From the NCBI RefSeq assembly GCF_040412425.1, contig NC_089783.1, positions 33,516,625 through 33,580,624 on the forward strand: 64,000 bases of DNA, given 5' to 3'. Origin of the DNA: Macrobrachium rosenbergii. Its lineage: Eukaryota; Arthropoda; Malacostraca; Decapoda; Palaemonidae. The translations under genes were made by a program, and so were the position numbers. The notes under the pieces were generated by a model. It ran no database searches. It was not told the origin of the DNA and saw only the letters and a program-made list of their open reading frames with translations. The stretch's first letter is position 1. Each line of letters starts with the position of its first letter. Positions 49,711-56,399 of this stretch are shown here, piece by piece.

Positions 49711-50031
49711 TACATGTGGCACATCTGTGTACATTCAAGGACCAGCATTTTCACATTGGTATTTTTGTTAAAATTTAAATTAAGTGTATTATTTTAATTA
49801 TACAGTGAGAATCTCTTGTAAGGATAAACTGTCATAATTATTATAATTAAGGGATGGAAATGACAATCATCTGATCGGTCTCCCCAGGAAGAGGGCTTAG
49901 ATGAGCCAGATAATATATATGTCTAAACATAATAAAAAATGAATTATTCACCAAGAATAAGTCTTGGGCGGATCCTTATCCCCCTGGACTTGGTTATTCT
50001 CTTCCTTTTCCTTGCTCTGCAGACAGCCCAT
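36272..50031 (-). CDS. RP2: RP2 orthologue (ARL3 GTPase-activating protein, TBCC/C-CAP domain), seven coding exons
   Basis: Minus-strand coding exons are 50031-49952, 46654-46445, 39328-39156, 38944-38788, 38060-37904, 37615-37460 and 36394-36272. Every junction has GT-AG and the phases agree, giving 351 residues against 350 in human RP2. The N terminus MGC fits N-myristoylation (Gly2) and palmitoylation (Cys3). [11 protein letters not shown] leads into the TBCC beta-helix with [22 protein letters not shown] and GQFRTRDC; Arg116 matches the arginine finger (human R118). [22 protein letters not shown] follows, then a ferredoxin-like C-terminal part with [10 protein letters not shown] and GPVIAL. 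RP2 stimulates GTP hydrolysis by ARL3 and helps deliver lipidated proteins to cilia. No broken exon was seen. Intron 2 (7.1 kb) holds a DIRS element in the opposite orientation. Confidence 0.96.
39429..39686. repeat. Family A retroposon in RP2 intron 2, split by DIRS-b
   Basis: The copy runs from ggcactgtaggcattac to gacc-aaaatttt and is then cut by the DIRS element. Its likely tail (atattcaactacca) resumes at 45986-46000. A 13-bp direct repeat actaaagtgcctt lies at 39416-39428 and again at 46001-46013, so it brackets the retroposon plus the nested DIRS insertion. Confidence 0.8.
40011..42075 (+). pseudogene. Gag-like ORF of DIRS-b, broken
   Basis: It starts at ATG 40011 (MSDSISSG...) and has a Cys motif (CTKCRVQEC), homologous in position to that of DIRS-a, followed by an [11 protein letters not shown] helix. 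A stop at 40572-40574 interrupts it. The second part (40581-41690) holds about four repeats of a ~13-residue motif of the type [10 protein letters not shown] (41000-41160). A perfect 38-bp tandem duplication (41610-41647 and 41648-41685) then shifts the frame. The C-terminal part continues to a stop at 42073-42075. Confidence 0.78.
42263..43766 (+). pseudogene. Reverse transcriptase/RNase H of DIRS-b, broken frames
   Basis: RT shows [11 protein letters not shown], motif [17 protein letters not shown] (about 42783-42830), a CFGLSMDP motif B and an intact motif C LYLDDWLL (about 42981-43004). A stop at 42590-42592 separates the N-terminal part. RNase H continues in other frames with [20 protein letters not shown] and an INVKEL segment (about 43460-43570), which are intact catalytic regions unlike in DIRS-a. 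At least three frame changes block a full product. Confidence 0.88.
43801..44209 (+). pseudogene. DAM-like methyltransferase domain of DIRS-b
   Basis: The frame from 43820 is open and gives [52 protein letters not shown] and LLRQPHF. It aligns residue for residue with the domain at 4641-5050. The function in DIRS elements is unknown. Confidence 0.7.
44228..45186 (+). pseudogene. Tyrosine recombinase of DIRS-b, one frameshift
   Basis: The frame from 44228 covers [10 protein letters not shown] and TAKRISE (catalytic Arg). A frame change in a run of t near 44910 leads to the rest: [11 protein letters not shown] (His and Arg), [13 protein letters not shown] (Tyr nucleophile) and GVVLGEEA, with stop TAG at 45184-45186. 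All four catalytic residues remain. Apart from the one frameshift this is the best preserved gene of the element. Confidence 0.88.
45655..45760 (+). repeat. Internal complementary region of DIRS-b
   Basis: attacttggtaagttacttatataaaaat is the complement of the outer left end, followed by the palindromic junction acatttttatgataaag and tatacttaccaagtaatta, the complement of the outer right end. Unlike DIRS-a, the exact junction triplet is blurred by substitutions. Confidence 0.78.
46931..46998. repeat. Short dispersed repeat shared with 58438-58508
   Basis: The block gctgaataatcctgatgggtt, a ggcacttggtcttcaagacc segment and gataatcagtcaatca is almost the same at both sites, about 65 bp long. 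It lies in RP2 intron 1. Class unknown. Confidence 0.75.
47704..48008. repeat. Family A retroposon with target-site duplication, RP2 intron 1
   Basis: A full-looking copy from the ttgggtagtgctgtcaatgc head to attctatattccattcc. The direct repeat atggtaaaa is at 47695-47703 and 48009-48017. This copy and the one at 39429 define the unit as an inserted retroposon of about 300 bp. Confidence 0.85.
48660..49015. repeat. Minisatellite of about 43-bp units with GGCTACGTAGCC palindrome
   Basis: Units carry ggctacgtagccag, a caacagttacttggcctgcag core and a gcacacag end, seen at about 48665, 48710, 48752, 48793, 48838 and onward with growing divergence. GGCTACGTAGCC is a perfect 12-base palindrome in the best unit. 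It lies in RP2 intron 1. Confidence 0.85.
49140..49290. repeat. G-run/C-run bracketed segment with GGTTAGGTTAGG blocks
   Basis: A run of 11 g at about 49147-49157 faces a run of 9-10 c at about 49238-49247, with ccagctt and aagctgg inside each. Between and after are aggttaggttagg blocks. The segment could fold as a stem. It is non-coding. Confidence 0.5.
49638..49708. repeat. (TA)n microsatellite in RP2 intron 1
   Basis: An uninterrupted at run of about 70 bases, 240 bases from the donor of RP2 exon 1. Confidence 0.97.
49952..50031 (-). other. RP2: RP2 first coding exon with dual acylation signal
   Basis: The ATG at 50031 (minus) has context gaccATGG, a good start. It encodes [14 protein letters not shown]... 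and ends TCTTG|GTGAATAA, with two bases of a Trp codon completed by the exon at 46654. The MGC start and the polar stretch before YSW match the known RP2 N terminus, which fixes both start and exon. Confidence 0.93.
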
Positions 50032-50140
50032 GGTCGAAATACACCCGAACACTTTTGACAGTTCTCGAGGGAATCTTTTTCCCGCGAAGAATTTCCAGGG
50101 CGTCGTCTGCTGCTGTAAACAAATGGACGCGTTCAGAGGC

Positions 50141-51040
50141 CTTCCAAAGCAGCATAAAACAGCTCATATCTTTAATGTTTCTTTTAACGGTGTTTAGTGT
50201 CTTTTAATGATGTTTGGTTTTACGGGCTGCTGCTTTCGGAGCAAGAGCCCGTGCTGGACAATTGCTGGCTTGATTTAAAACAAAGCATGTTTAGAGAATT
50301 AGTTCATGACGAATGATTCTTATAGGAGACTTGAACGTTCAATTGGGTGCGATAATTGTCTTTGGTAAGCAGCATAAAACTGCTCACATCTTGAACTTTT
50401 CTCTTTAGTTTTACGGGCTGCTGCTTTAGGAGCAAGAGCCCGTGCTGGGTAACTGCTGGCTTGGTTTAAAACAAAGCCTGTTTATGCAGTGAATTCATGG
50501 TAAAGGATTCTTATCGTAGGTTGAGGAACATTCAATAACTGGGCGCGTTCATTGACTTAGTGAGCACAAAGCAGTTTTCATGTGTCGTTTACTTATGTTT
50601 AGTTTTACGGGCTGCTCCTCTGGGAGCAAGAGCCCGTGCTTGGTAACTACCGGCTTAATCTAAATCAAAGACATGTCTAGGAGTGAGTTCACGACGAATA
50701 ATTCTTATCGTAGGTTCAGGAACGTTCAATAAATGGGAGCGTTCATTTGCTTCGTTAGTGATCACAAAATAGCTTACATCATCGTTTCTTTCACTAATGT
50801 TTAGTTTCACGGGCTGCTTTCGGAGCAAGAGCCCGTGTTTGTGACTACCGGCTTAATTTAAACTTAGTGAATTCATGACAATTCTCATAAGAGGTTGTGG
50901 AACGATTAGTATATGGACGCGTTCATTGGTCTTCAAAAGTAGAATAAAACAGCTCACATCCGTAGCGTCTGTTTTTTATTATTTTTACGGGCTGGTCCCC
51001 TGGGAGCAAGAGCCCGTGCTGGGTAACTGCTGGCTTGATT
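50141..51040. repeat. Five-unit tandem array (about 190 bp) with a hairpin in every unit, upstream of RP2
   Basis: A hairpin of the form ACGGGCT-loop-AGCCCGT occurs at 50222-50252, 50413-50443, 50607-50637, 50809-50836 and 50987-51017, so spacing is 191, 194, 202 and 178 bp. Each unit also carries a gctggcttgatttaaaacaa block, a gttcatgacgaat block, a gaacgttcaat block and cagcataaaacagctcac. The array begins within about 110-190 bp upstream of the RP2 start codon, so it covers the expected promoter or 5' leader. No ORF crosses it. Confidence 0.88.
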
Positions 51041-51681
51041 TAAAACAAAGCTATGTTCAGTGAATGAGTTCATGGAGAAAAAATTTTAAAGGAACGTTCA
51101 GTAAAGTGGTACTGAAAATAACGAATGAATACACATAATATATTCTATTTTGGGTTGGGGGGTGGGGGTGCGACCGGTGACTAGAGTCGAGAGTGTCAAA
51201 AGCTTGTAAAATTCTTCCCGGAGTTTAGTGTAAAAAATGTGCCATAATGGAAAGAATTGTGCCAAAATGTAAAATTAAATGATAATAATAAAGTAAAGGT
51301 AAATATAAACTACATGATCAGTTCGCCCCCCCTCCCCGAAAAAAAAAAAATTCGTTTCTTGAACATTTGTAATCGACTTCATTGGCCAGTGAAAACCCCT
51401 AATGGGAAATGAGTTTTATTTCGTGGAATATAATAGAAGAGAAACTTAACATTCAAAAAATGGTAATAACGATGGCTGCTGTCGTTTGGGTTTCAGTACC
51501 TCGTACTATAGAGTACTTTATAGGCTATGGGTAAAACTGTGTACTCAACAACGCTACCGTTCAACCTTATGTAATTTAAGGTTAATCTAAAAGAGACCTT
51601 TAATTAGTCGCCTTGCATGTCAATATTATTATTATTATTATTATAATTTGGCAGCAGACCCTCTTTAAACAGGTTCTATTG
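51041..51681. other. Non-coding spacer upstream of RP2 array
   Basis: It contains gggttggggggtgggggtg near 51153, a short a-rich run and an attattatt run at about 51627-51645. No gene or RNA is supported. Confidence 0.5.
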
Positions 51682-51870
51682 AATATTATTGCTGCTTCAG
51701 CTGCATTTATTTTAATAGAAGACTTTTTCTATTTTCCTTATTGCGGACTTCTCTTCAGTGGAGGTGCGTGCTAACAGCTCGCCTATATTTGTCATTTCAT
51801 GGGGAAAAGTCAAAATCTGGATTCTGCTTCTTTATATATTCTATACAGTTGGTTCTATACAATTGTTGCC

Positions 51871-51904
51871 GCTGACACGTTCGACAGACTCTTCTGTCAT
51901 TCTC
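51871..51904 (-). ncRNA. Hammerhead-like motif, relic A left arm
   Basis: On the minus strand, GAGAATGACAGA, an AGAG loop, TCTGT and then CGAACGTGTC: a short stem II followed by a CGAA(A)C core. One A of the GAAA core is missing compared with the right-arm copy, so it would be inactive. Confidence 0.3.
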
Positions 51905-52174
51905 CAACGGGAGCTAGTAGAGGACTGGCAGATTGCATAGGTCCTTCTGAATTTATACACGGGCTTCAGGGGCGGGTCATGGATGGCGAATTCTGATTGG
52001 TTGCAGTCAGCGAACTTCAAGCCAAATTTCTGCGGAAGCTCGATCCTGACAGATCTTCGCAACCTGGGAATGTCATTCATTCCAGCGTTCCCATTGGCCT
52101 GCCGTTGTGTGATGTCATGCCGGCTGACATCATCGGTAGTTTGGCTGCTATTGGGCTGCGGATGAATGATGTCA

Positions 52175-52640
52175 TTATCTACTCTTTCTGTCGTAGTCGG
52201 GGATTGTCTCGAAGGCGCCTCGCTCATCAGGGGCATCTCCATTCTCAGGGTTGTCGTTTTCAGGTATTCGTTGGATTTGGTGGGTGTTCTGCATTATTCT
52301 TCTTAAATTCGTGGGTAGGAGCGATGCCTCCTGCGTCGTATTCATTGTTGGTTTTCTCTCGGCAATGAGGAGCGCCTCTAGCAGGCGCAGACGTCGAGGG
52401 TCGGCGGCTCTCCCGATTATACTTATATTTTGTATAATACTGTCGCGGGAGATGGAAATATTGTGAGTAGCACGGGCGTGGTTCATGATGGCACCCTCCT
52501 GGGCGTGGCAGGAGATCCTTGACAGACGCATCGTGGTCATTCCAATATAAGCGCCGGGGCATCCTCGGACAGGACATACAAATTGGTAGACCACGTTCTT
52601 CTGCTTGAGGGTTCTCTTGCTGGCGGAGAGGGGTTATTCT
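52175..52640 (-). pseudogene. GIY-YIG endonuclease fragment of Penelope-like relic A
   Basis: Minus-strand translation gives VVYQFVCPVRGCPGAYIGMT followed by ISCHAQEGAIMNHA and a LRLLEALLIAERKP segment, the form of the C-terminal GIY-YIG domain of Penelope-like elements: a Cys pair, the YIG motif, a downstream His-rich part and a Glu. A start was not chosen because the domain is cut from its RT. The C-terminal tail after 52175 continues in another frame to about 51850. Confidence 0.75.
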
Positions 52641-52670
52641 TCATCACCAGTCCTCTACCAGCTCCCGCTG

Positions 52671-52706
52671 GAGAATGACAGAAGAGTCTGTCGAAACGTG
52701 TCGCGG
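52671..52706 (+). ncRNA. Hammerhead-like motif, relic A right arm
   Basis: GAGAATGACAGA-AGAG-TCTGTCGAAACGTGTCG: a stem of ACAGA/TCTGT, then CGAAAC and GUGUC. This resembles the conserved core of a type I hammerhead (CUGAUGA, stem II, GAAA, then GUC), but the first box is degenerate. Hammerheads are known in terminal repeats of Penelope-like elements. Confidence 0.38.
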
Positions 52707-52884
52707 CAACAATTGTATAGAACCAACTGTATAGAATATATAAAGAAGCAGAATCCAGATTTTGACTTTTCCCCCATGAAATGACAAATATAGGCGAGCT
52801 GTTAGCACGCACCTCCACTGAAGAGAAGTCCGCAATAAGGAAAATAGAAAAAGTCTTCTACAAAATAAATGCAGCTGAAGCAGC

Positions 52885-52886
<2 letters not shown>

Positions 52887-52932
<46 letters not shown>

Positions 52933-52970
52933 GTTGTTGTTGTTGTTGTTGTTTGTTGTTGTTGTTGTTC
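52887..52970 (+). repeat. (ATT)n followed by (GTT)n microsatellite
   Basis: An att run to about 52931, then a gtt run with one break to about 52970. It abuts the outer edge of Penelope relic A. Confidence 0.95.
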
Positions 52971-53249
52971 GAAGGGAGAAGGCCCTCTTGGAGGCAAGTT
53001 TTGTTGAATAAAATTGCTGCATTTTGCAAATTGATTTTATACCGAGTTCCTCTAATAATTCGCTTTTCCTGCGATTGTTCAATGTTCATATTTCGATGGA
53101 TGAAACTGCGTAGATTTACAGCAGAAATTCTTTATTTTATAGCATTATAGCAGGTTACTGAAACCTGAGATGTAAATCTGTAGATTTTCCTGATGGTATT
53201 TCTTCTTTTTTTCTGACGTCTATCAATTATTTTTTAGCACTCTTTCTGT

Positions 53250-53287
53250 CGACATGTTTCGACCAACTCGATGGTCATCTTCTGGTC
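53250..53287 (-). ncRNA. Hammerhead-like motif, relic B
   Basis: On the minus strand: CAGAAGATGACCA, a TCGAG loop, TTGGTCGAAACATGTCG. The GATGA box, a stem of GACCA/TTGGTC and the CGAAAC core with a following GUC are all present. This is the closest of the set to a hammerhead core, though the CUGAUGA box reads AGAAGATGA. Activity was not testable here. Confidence 0.42.
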
Positions 53288-53514
53288 GTTATGAGAGTCT
53301 GGTGACACAGGGCGCTCGTAATGGGTGTGTGCGCTCTAGCGTGCGTGCGCTGGAGTGCTCGTTAGTGAGTGTATTATTCAGAGGGTTGCTGCCTGCAGAT
53401 GGACTTTCCTGATTGGTTCGCTCATCCGGGGTGCCAGTGGGTGCCGCCCTTCGCGCCGATGTCGGGAGGAGGAAGGTCTCCTGTGTGGTAATGAGACTCG
53501 GCTTCTCTCTCCAG

Positions 53515-53752
53515 CTGTTGGCCCAGCGTTCGACTCTCCGACCGGCCAGTGAAGAATTAGAGGAATTTATTTCTGGTGATAGAAATTCATTTCTCGTCAT
53601 AATGTTGTTCGGATTCCACAATAAGCTGTAGGTCCCGTTGCTAGGTAACCAGTTGGTTCTTAGCCACGTAAAATAAATGTAATCCTTCAGGCCAGCCCTA
53701 GGAGAGCTGTTAATCAGCTCAGTGGTCTGGTTAAACTAAGATATACTTACTT
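53515..53752 (+). mobile_element. SINE inserted in Penelope relic B with 12-bp target duplication
   Basis: The perfect direct repeat ttctctctccag is at 53503-53514 and 53753-53764. The 238-bp insert has a gttcgactctccgacc B-box-like head, gttgctaggtaaccagttgg, ggccagccctaggagagc and a ctcagtggtctggttaaact segment near the end. The tRNA-like head and target duplication identify a SINE. The coding sequence of the Penelope fragment continues cleanly across it. Confidence 0.88.
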
Positions 53753-54165
53753 TTCTCTCTCCAGATGTGTAGGGCTTCCAGGAGGCGTAGGTGGCGATGG
53801 GCGGTCGCTTGATCTATTATCTCTATGTTAGGGATAATGTCATTCCTTTTTATTCTCAGGTTACGGGCATTCCTGGCGTGATTAAATATGGCACCCTCCT
53901 GGGCATGACAGGAGATCCTCTCAGAGAAGCGCGTGGTAGTCATACCGATGTAAGAGCAGAGGCACTCTCGGACAGGGCATTTGTATCGGTAGACTACGCT
54001 GGTTTTCTTCAAGAGATCCTGCTTGAGGGGAGCCGGGTTATTTCTCATTACCAGGCTGCTGGTCTTCTTATTCCTGTAGAATATGACAAGTTTAATCATC
54101 ATATCGGGATTGGACCGCTGATGTTACCTTCAATGATGGTCCTGAGGGTGGGCGCATTCGTCTTT

Positions 54166-54168
<3 letters not shown>

Positions 54169-54256
<88 letters not shown>
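54169..54256. repeat. (TA)n microsatellite between Penelope relics B and C
   Basis: An uninterrupted ta run of about 88 bases. ORFs of alternating Ile/Tyr across it are artefacts. Confidence 0.97.
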
Positions 54257-54259
<3 letters not shown>

Positions 54260-54288
54260 TATAAGAAGGCCCATAAAACACTATTTAA

Positions 54289-54345
54289 ACGTTGAAACCA
54301 TATATTTCGGGCACTTTCTTCTGTGCCCCTGTTCACTGGTAGAAT
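54289..54345 (-). ncRNA. Hairpin with GAAA core at end of Penelope relic C
   Basis: On the minus strand: ACAGGGGCAC, AGAAGAAA loop, GTGCCCGAAATATATGG. A six-base stem GGGCAC/GTGCCC is followed by GAAA, the same design as the hammerhead-like motifs of relics A and B, but the first box is unlike CUGAUGA. It lies directly after the endonuclease stop region. Confidence 0.3.
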
Positions 54346-54478
54346 ATGGACAGGTGGAAAGTTACAATGGTATATATACAAAAACATAAAGGTGTGGCCT
54401 TAGGCCTCTGATGGTATGGAGGTGGCGTTTCTTAAGAAGGAGGAGAATGACCAAATTCCCTAGTGGTTTTTGGCCTCA

Positions 54479-55437
54479 TTAGCTCCCGTTTGGCAATGGA
54501 TCTGGCGGTCGCGTTTCTTGGGTCATCTTCTTCAGGAGGGGTTTGAGGATTAAGGTGTTGATGTCGTCCGATTTCCAATGTCCTCCTGACAGGTTCATAT
54601 TGTTGGTTTGATTGATGATAGCAGATTCCAGCATCTTTCTTTTGTACGGACAGCTACTTTTGAAAACCAACTCCGCCCCACTCCAGTTAATGACATGCCC
54701 TGTATTTCTGATATGTAGGAAAATTCCCAAACTCTCCGAGGCGTGACATACTGATCTTTTGTGCTCTGTTATTCTTTGCGAGAGCGATCTACCTGTCTCG
54801 CCTACGTAGATGTCATGACAATTGCTACACGGTATCTTGTAAACTCCGGCTTCTTCCCTTTTGTTATTTAAGTATACGTTAATGAGCGAACTCCCGATGG
54901 ATTTGGGATAATGGAAAATGAAAGGATTGCTAGACCTGAGTTGTTCGGTGGCCTTTTGGATGTTTTCATCGTACGGAAGCTTTATTTTGTTGTTGAAATC
55001 TATTTGTCTGTTGTGAGTGGGACCTCTATAGTATATTTTATTCGCTTTGTTAATAGCCCTCTCGATAATGTGTGGTGGATATAGCAGTTGTGTTAGGTGT
55101 TGGCGGATCGTGTTAAATTCTTTATCCAGGTACTCATTTGAACATATCCTAAGTCCTCTGAGGAATAAGTTGCACCCTACCATGATTTTTACGGAGACGT
55201 CGTGGTAGCTTAAGAAATTAATGTAGGAAACAGCAAAGGTGGGTTTTCTATATACTGTAAATGCATACCTGTTCTGTTTTCTTATGATCAGTACATCTAG
55301 GAACGGCAGTTTTTCGTCCTTTTCCCATTCCGTTTTAAATTTTATGGTCGGAACTAGCGAATTTAGCCTATTAAAAAATTCATTAAAGTCCCCCCAGCTA
55401 TTATCCCAGAAAGTAAAGATATCATCTACGTATCTAA

Positions 55438-55444
<7 letters not shown>
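54479..55444 (-). pseudogene. Penelope-like relic C: RT C-terminal part plus GIY-YIG endonuclease
   Basis: Minus-strand translation is open from 55444 to the stop at 54479-54481, about 320 residues. It starts at RT motif [11 protein letters not shown], then LPFLDVLI, YRKPTF and a YINFLSYH region, which is the end of a Penelope-type RT. A linker follows, then the GIY-YIG domain: GVYKIPCSNCHDIYVGETGRSLSQRITEHK and an HIRNTGHVINW segment. All visible endonuclease residues are intact. The RT is cut off exactly at a TA microsatellite, so the 5' part of the element is missing. Confidence 0.85.
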
Positions 55445-55485
<41 letters not shown>

Positions 55486-55560
55486 AGCCTATTAAAAAAT
55501 TCATTAAAGTCGCCCAGCTATTGTCCCAGAAAGTAAAGATATCATCTACATATCTAAGCC
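55359..55560. repeat. About 80-bp duplication of RT sequence separated by a TA run
   Basis: The block aatttagcctattaaaaaat...atctaagcc at 55359-55440 occurs again at 55481-55560 with four or five differences, separated by (TA)n at 55440-55480. Both copies end in TA runs. It encodes the strand around the YVDD motif of relic C, so the RT end is duplicated. Confidence 0.92.
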
Positions 55561-55563
55561 ATA

Positions 55564-55645
<82 letters not shown>

Positions 55646-55757
55646 CACACACACAAGATTTTTGTAACAATTCTTACAAGAAAAAGCGGGAGTTTCTGCA
55701 TTTCTGAAGCCATAATCTTATATAAAAAATGGCTGCTACCTGGTCTCTTCTTCACTC

Positions 55758-55758
<1 letters not shown>

Positions 55759-55828
<70 letters not shown>
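55759..55828. repeat. (TA)n microsatellite inside palindrome
   Basis: A ta run of about 68 bases separates the outer and inner left arms. Further TA runs are at 55440-55480 and 55561-55640. Confidence 0.95.
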
Positions 55829-55835
<7 letters not shown>

Positions 55836-55923
55836 GTAAGAATGAAGACAGGAGCAGACACTCAAACAACAGACAAATTGGAGCAACAGAAAGGCGTTCT
55901 TTCTTCTTATCCATTTATTTTTA

Positions 55924-55960
55924 CGCCGACGTTTCGTATCTCTTGATACATCTTCTAGGC
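55924..55960 (-). ncRNA. Hammerhead-like motif, palindrome left arm
   Basis: On the minus strand: CTAGAAGATGTATC, AAGA loop, GATACGAAACGTCGGCG: a stem of GTATC/GATAC, then GAAAC and GUC. It differs from a hammerhead in the CUGAUGA box (AGAAGATG). Confidence 0.38.
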
Positions 55961-56126
55961 TGAAAAAGCGATGAACTTAAACAGTACTGTGTATTAACAC
56001 TAAAAGGTATACACATTATATACTTAACACCATATTTTAATTGTCATTTAATATGGTGTTAAGTATATAATGTGTATACCTTTTAGTGTTAATACACAGT
56101 ACTGTTTAAGTTCATCGCTTTTTCAG

Positions 56127-56162
56127 CCTAGAAGATGTATCAAGAGATACGAAACGTAGGCG
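56127..56162 (+). ncRNA. Hammerhead-like motif, palindrome right arm
   Basis: The same motif as the left arm with GUC changed to GTA (gaaacgtagg). The stem and GAAA core are kept. The single difference falls at the expected cleavage-site position. Confidence 0.33.
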
Positions 56163-56399
56163 TAAAAATAAATGGATAAGAAGAAAGAACGCCTTTCTGT
56201 TGCTCCAATTTGTCTGTATATATGTATATATACATATACATCAAGGCAACCGGCCCCGTAGCATAGGGATAGTAGTGGGAGTGAAGAAGAGACCAGGTAG
56301 CAGCCATTTTTTATATAAGATTATGGCTTCAGAAATGCAGAAACTCCCGCTTTTTCTTGTAAGAATTGTTACAAAAATCTTTACGAATAGAAATTATAC

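Larger units (their letters stand above)
51682..52893 (-). mobile_element. Penelope-like relic A with 247-bp inverted arms
   Basis: The left arm (51682-51928) and right arm (52647-52893) are inverted copies at about 95% identity. They enclose a minus-strand GIY-YIG remnant. ATT runs lie at both outer edges (about 51627-51645 and from 52887). Penelope-like elements often carry terminal repeats in direct or inverted form, and their insertions are often truncated. RT is absent here. Confidence 0.7.
53230..54110 (-). pseudogene. Penelope-like relic B: GIY-YIG fragment split by a SINE
   Basis: The minus-strand frame from 54102 gives SVVYRYKCPVRECLCSYIGMT, then ISCHAQEGAIFNHA and LRLLEALHIWREK, homologous to relic A. 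The coding sequence is interrupted at 53752-53515 by a SINE and resumes with a WREKPSLITTQETFLLP segment down to about 53300. RT is missing. A hammerhead-like motif follows at 53287-53250, the same relative place as in relic A. Confidence 0.75.
55655..56381. repeat. Long near-perfect palindrome
   Basis: The inner arms 55871-56037 and 56049-56215 are inverted copies with about one mismatch seen, separated by only about 11 bases. The outer arms 55655-55760 and 56276-56381 are inverted, identical 106-bp copies. Between inner and outer arms the left side has a TA run and the right side a short unrelated segment. The arms carry a hammerhead-like motif. It could be two Penelope ends head to head, a foldback unit, or an assembly artefact. 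Confidence 0.92.

Noticed and set aside
50222..51017. CRISPR-like array
   Set aside because: Regular hairpin repeats with spacers superficially fit, but the unit is ~190 bp, spacers are homologous to each other, and the setting is an animal gene promoter.
52644..52997. Minus-strand ORF with Thr and Ile runs
   Set aside because: It crosses the GTT/ATT microsatellite and the arm of Penelope relic A; it has no domain.
54130..54387. ORFs rich in alternating Ile/Tyr
   Set aside because: They are translations of TA microsatellites.
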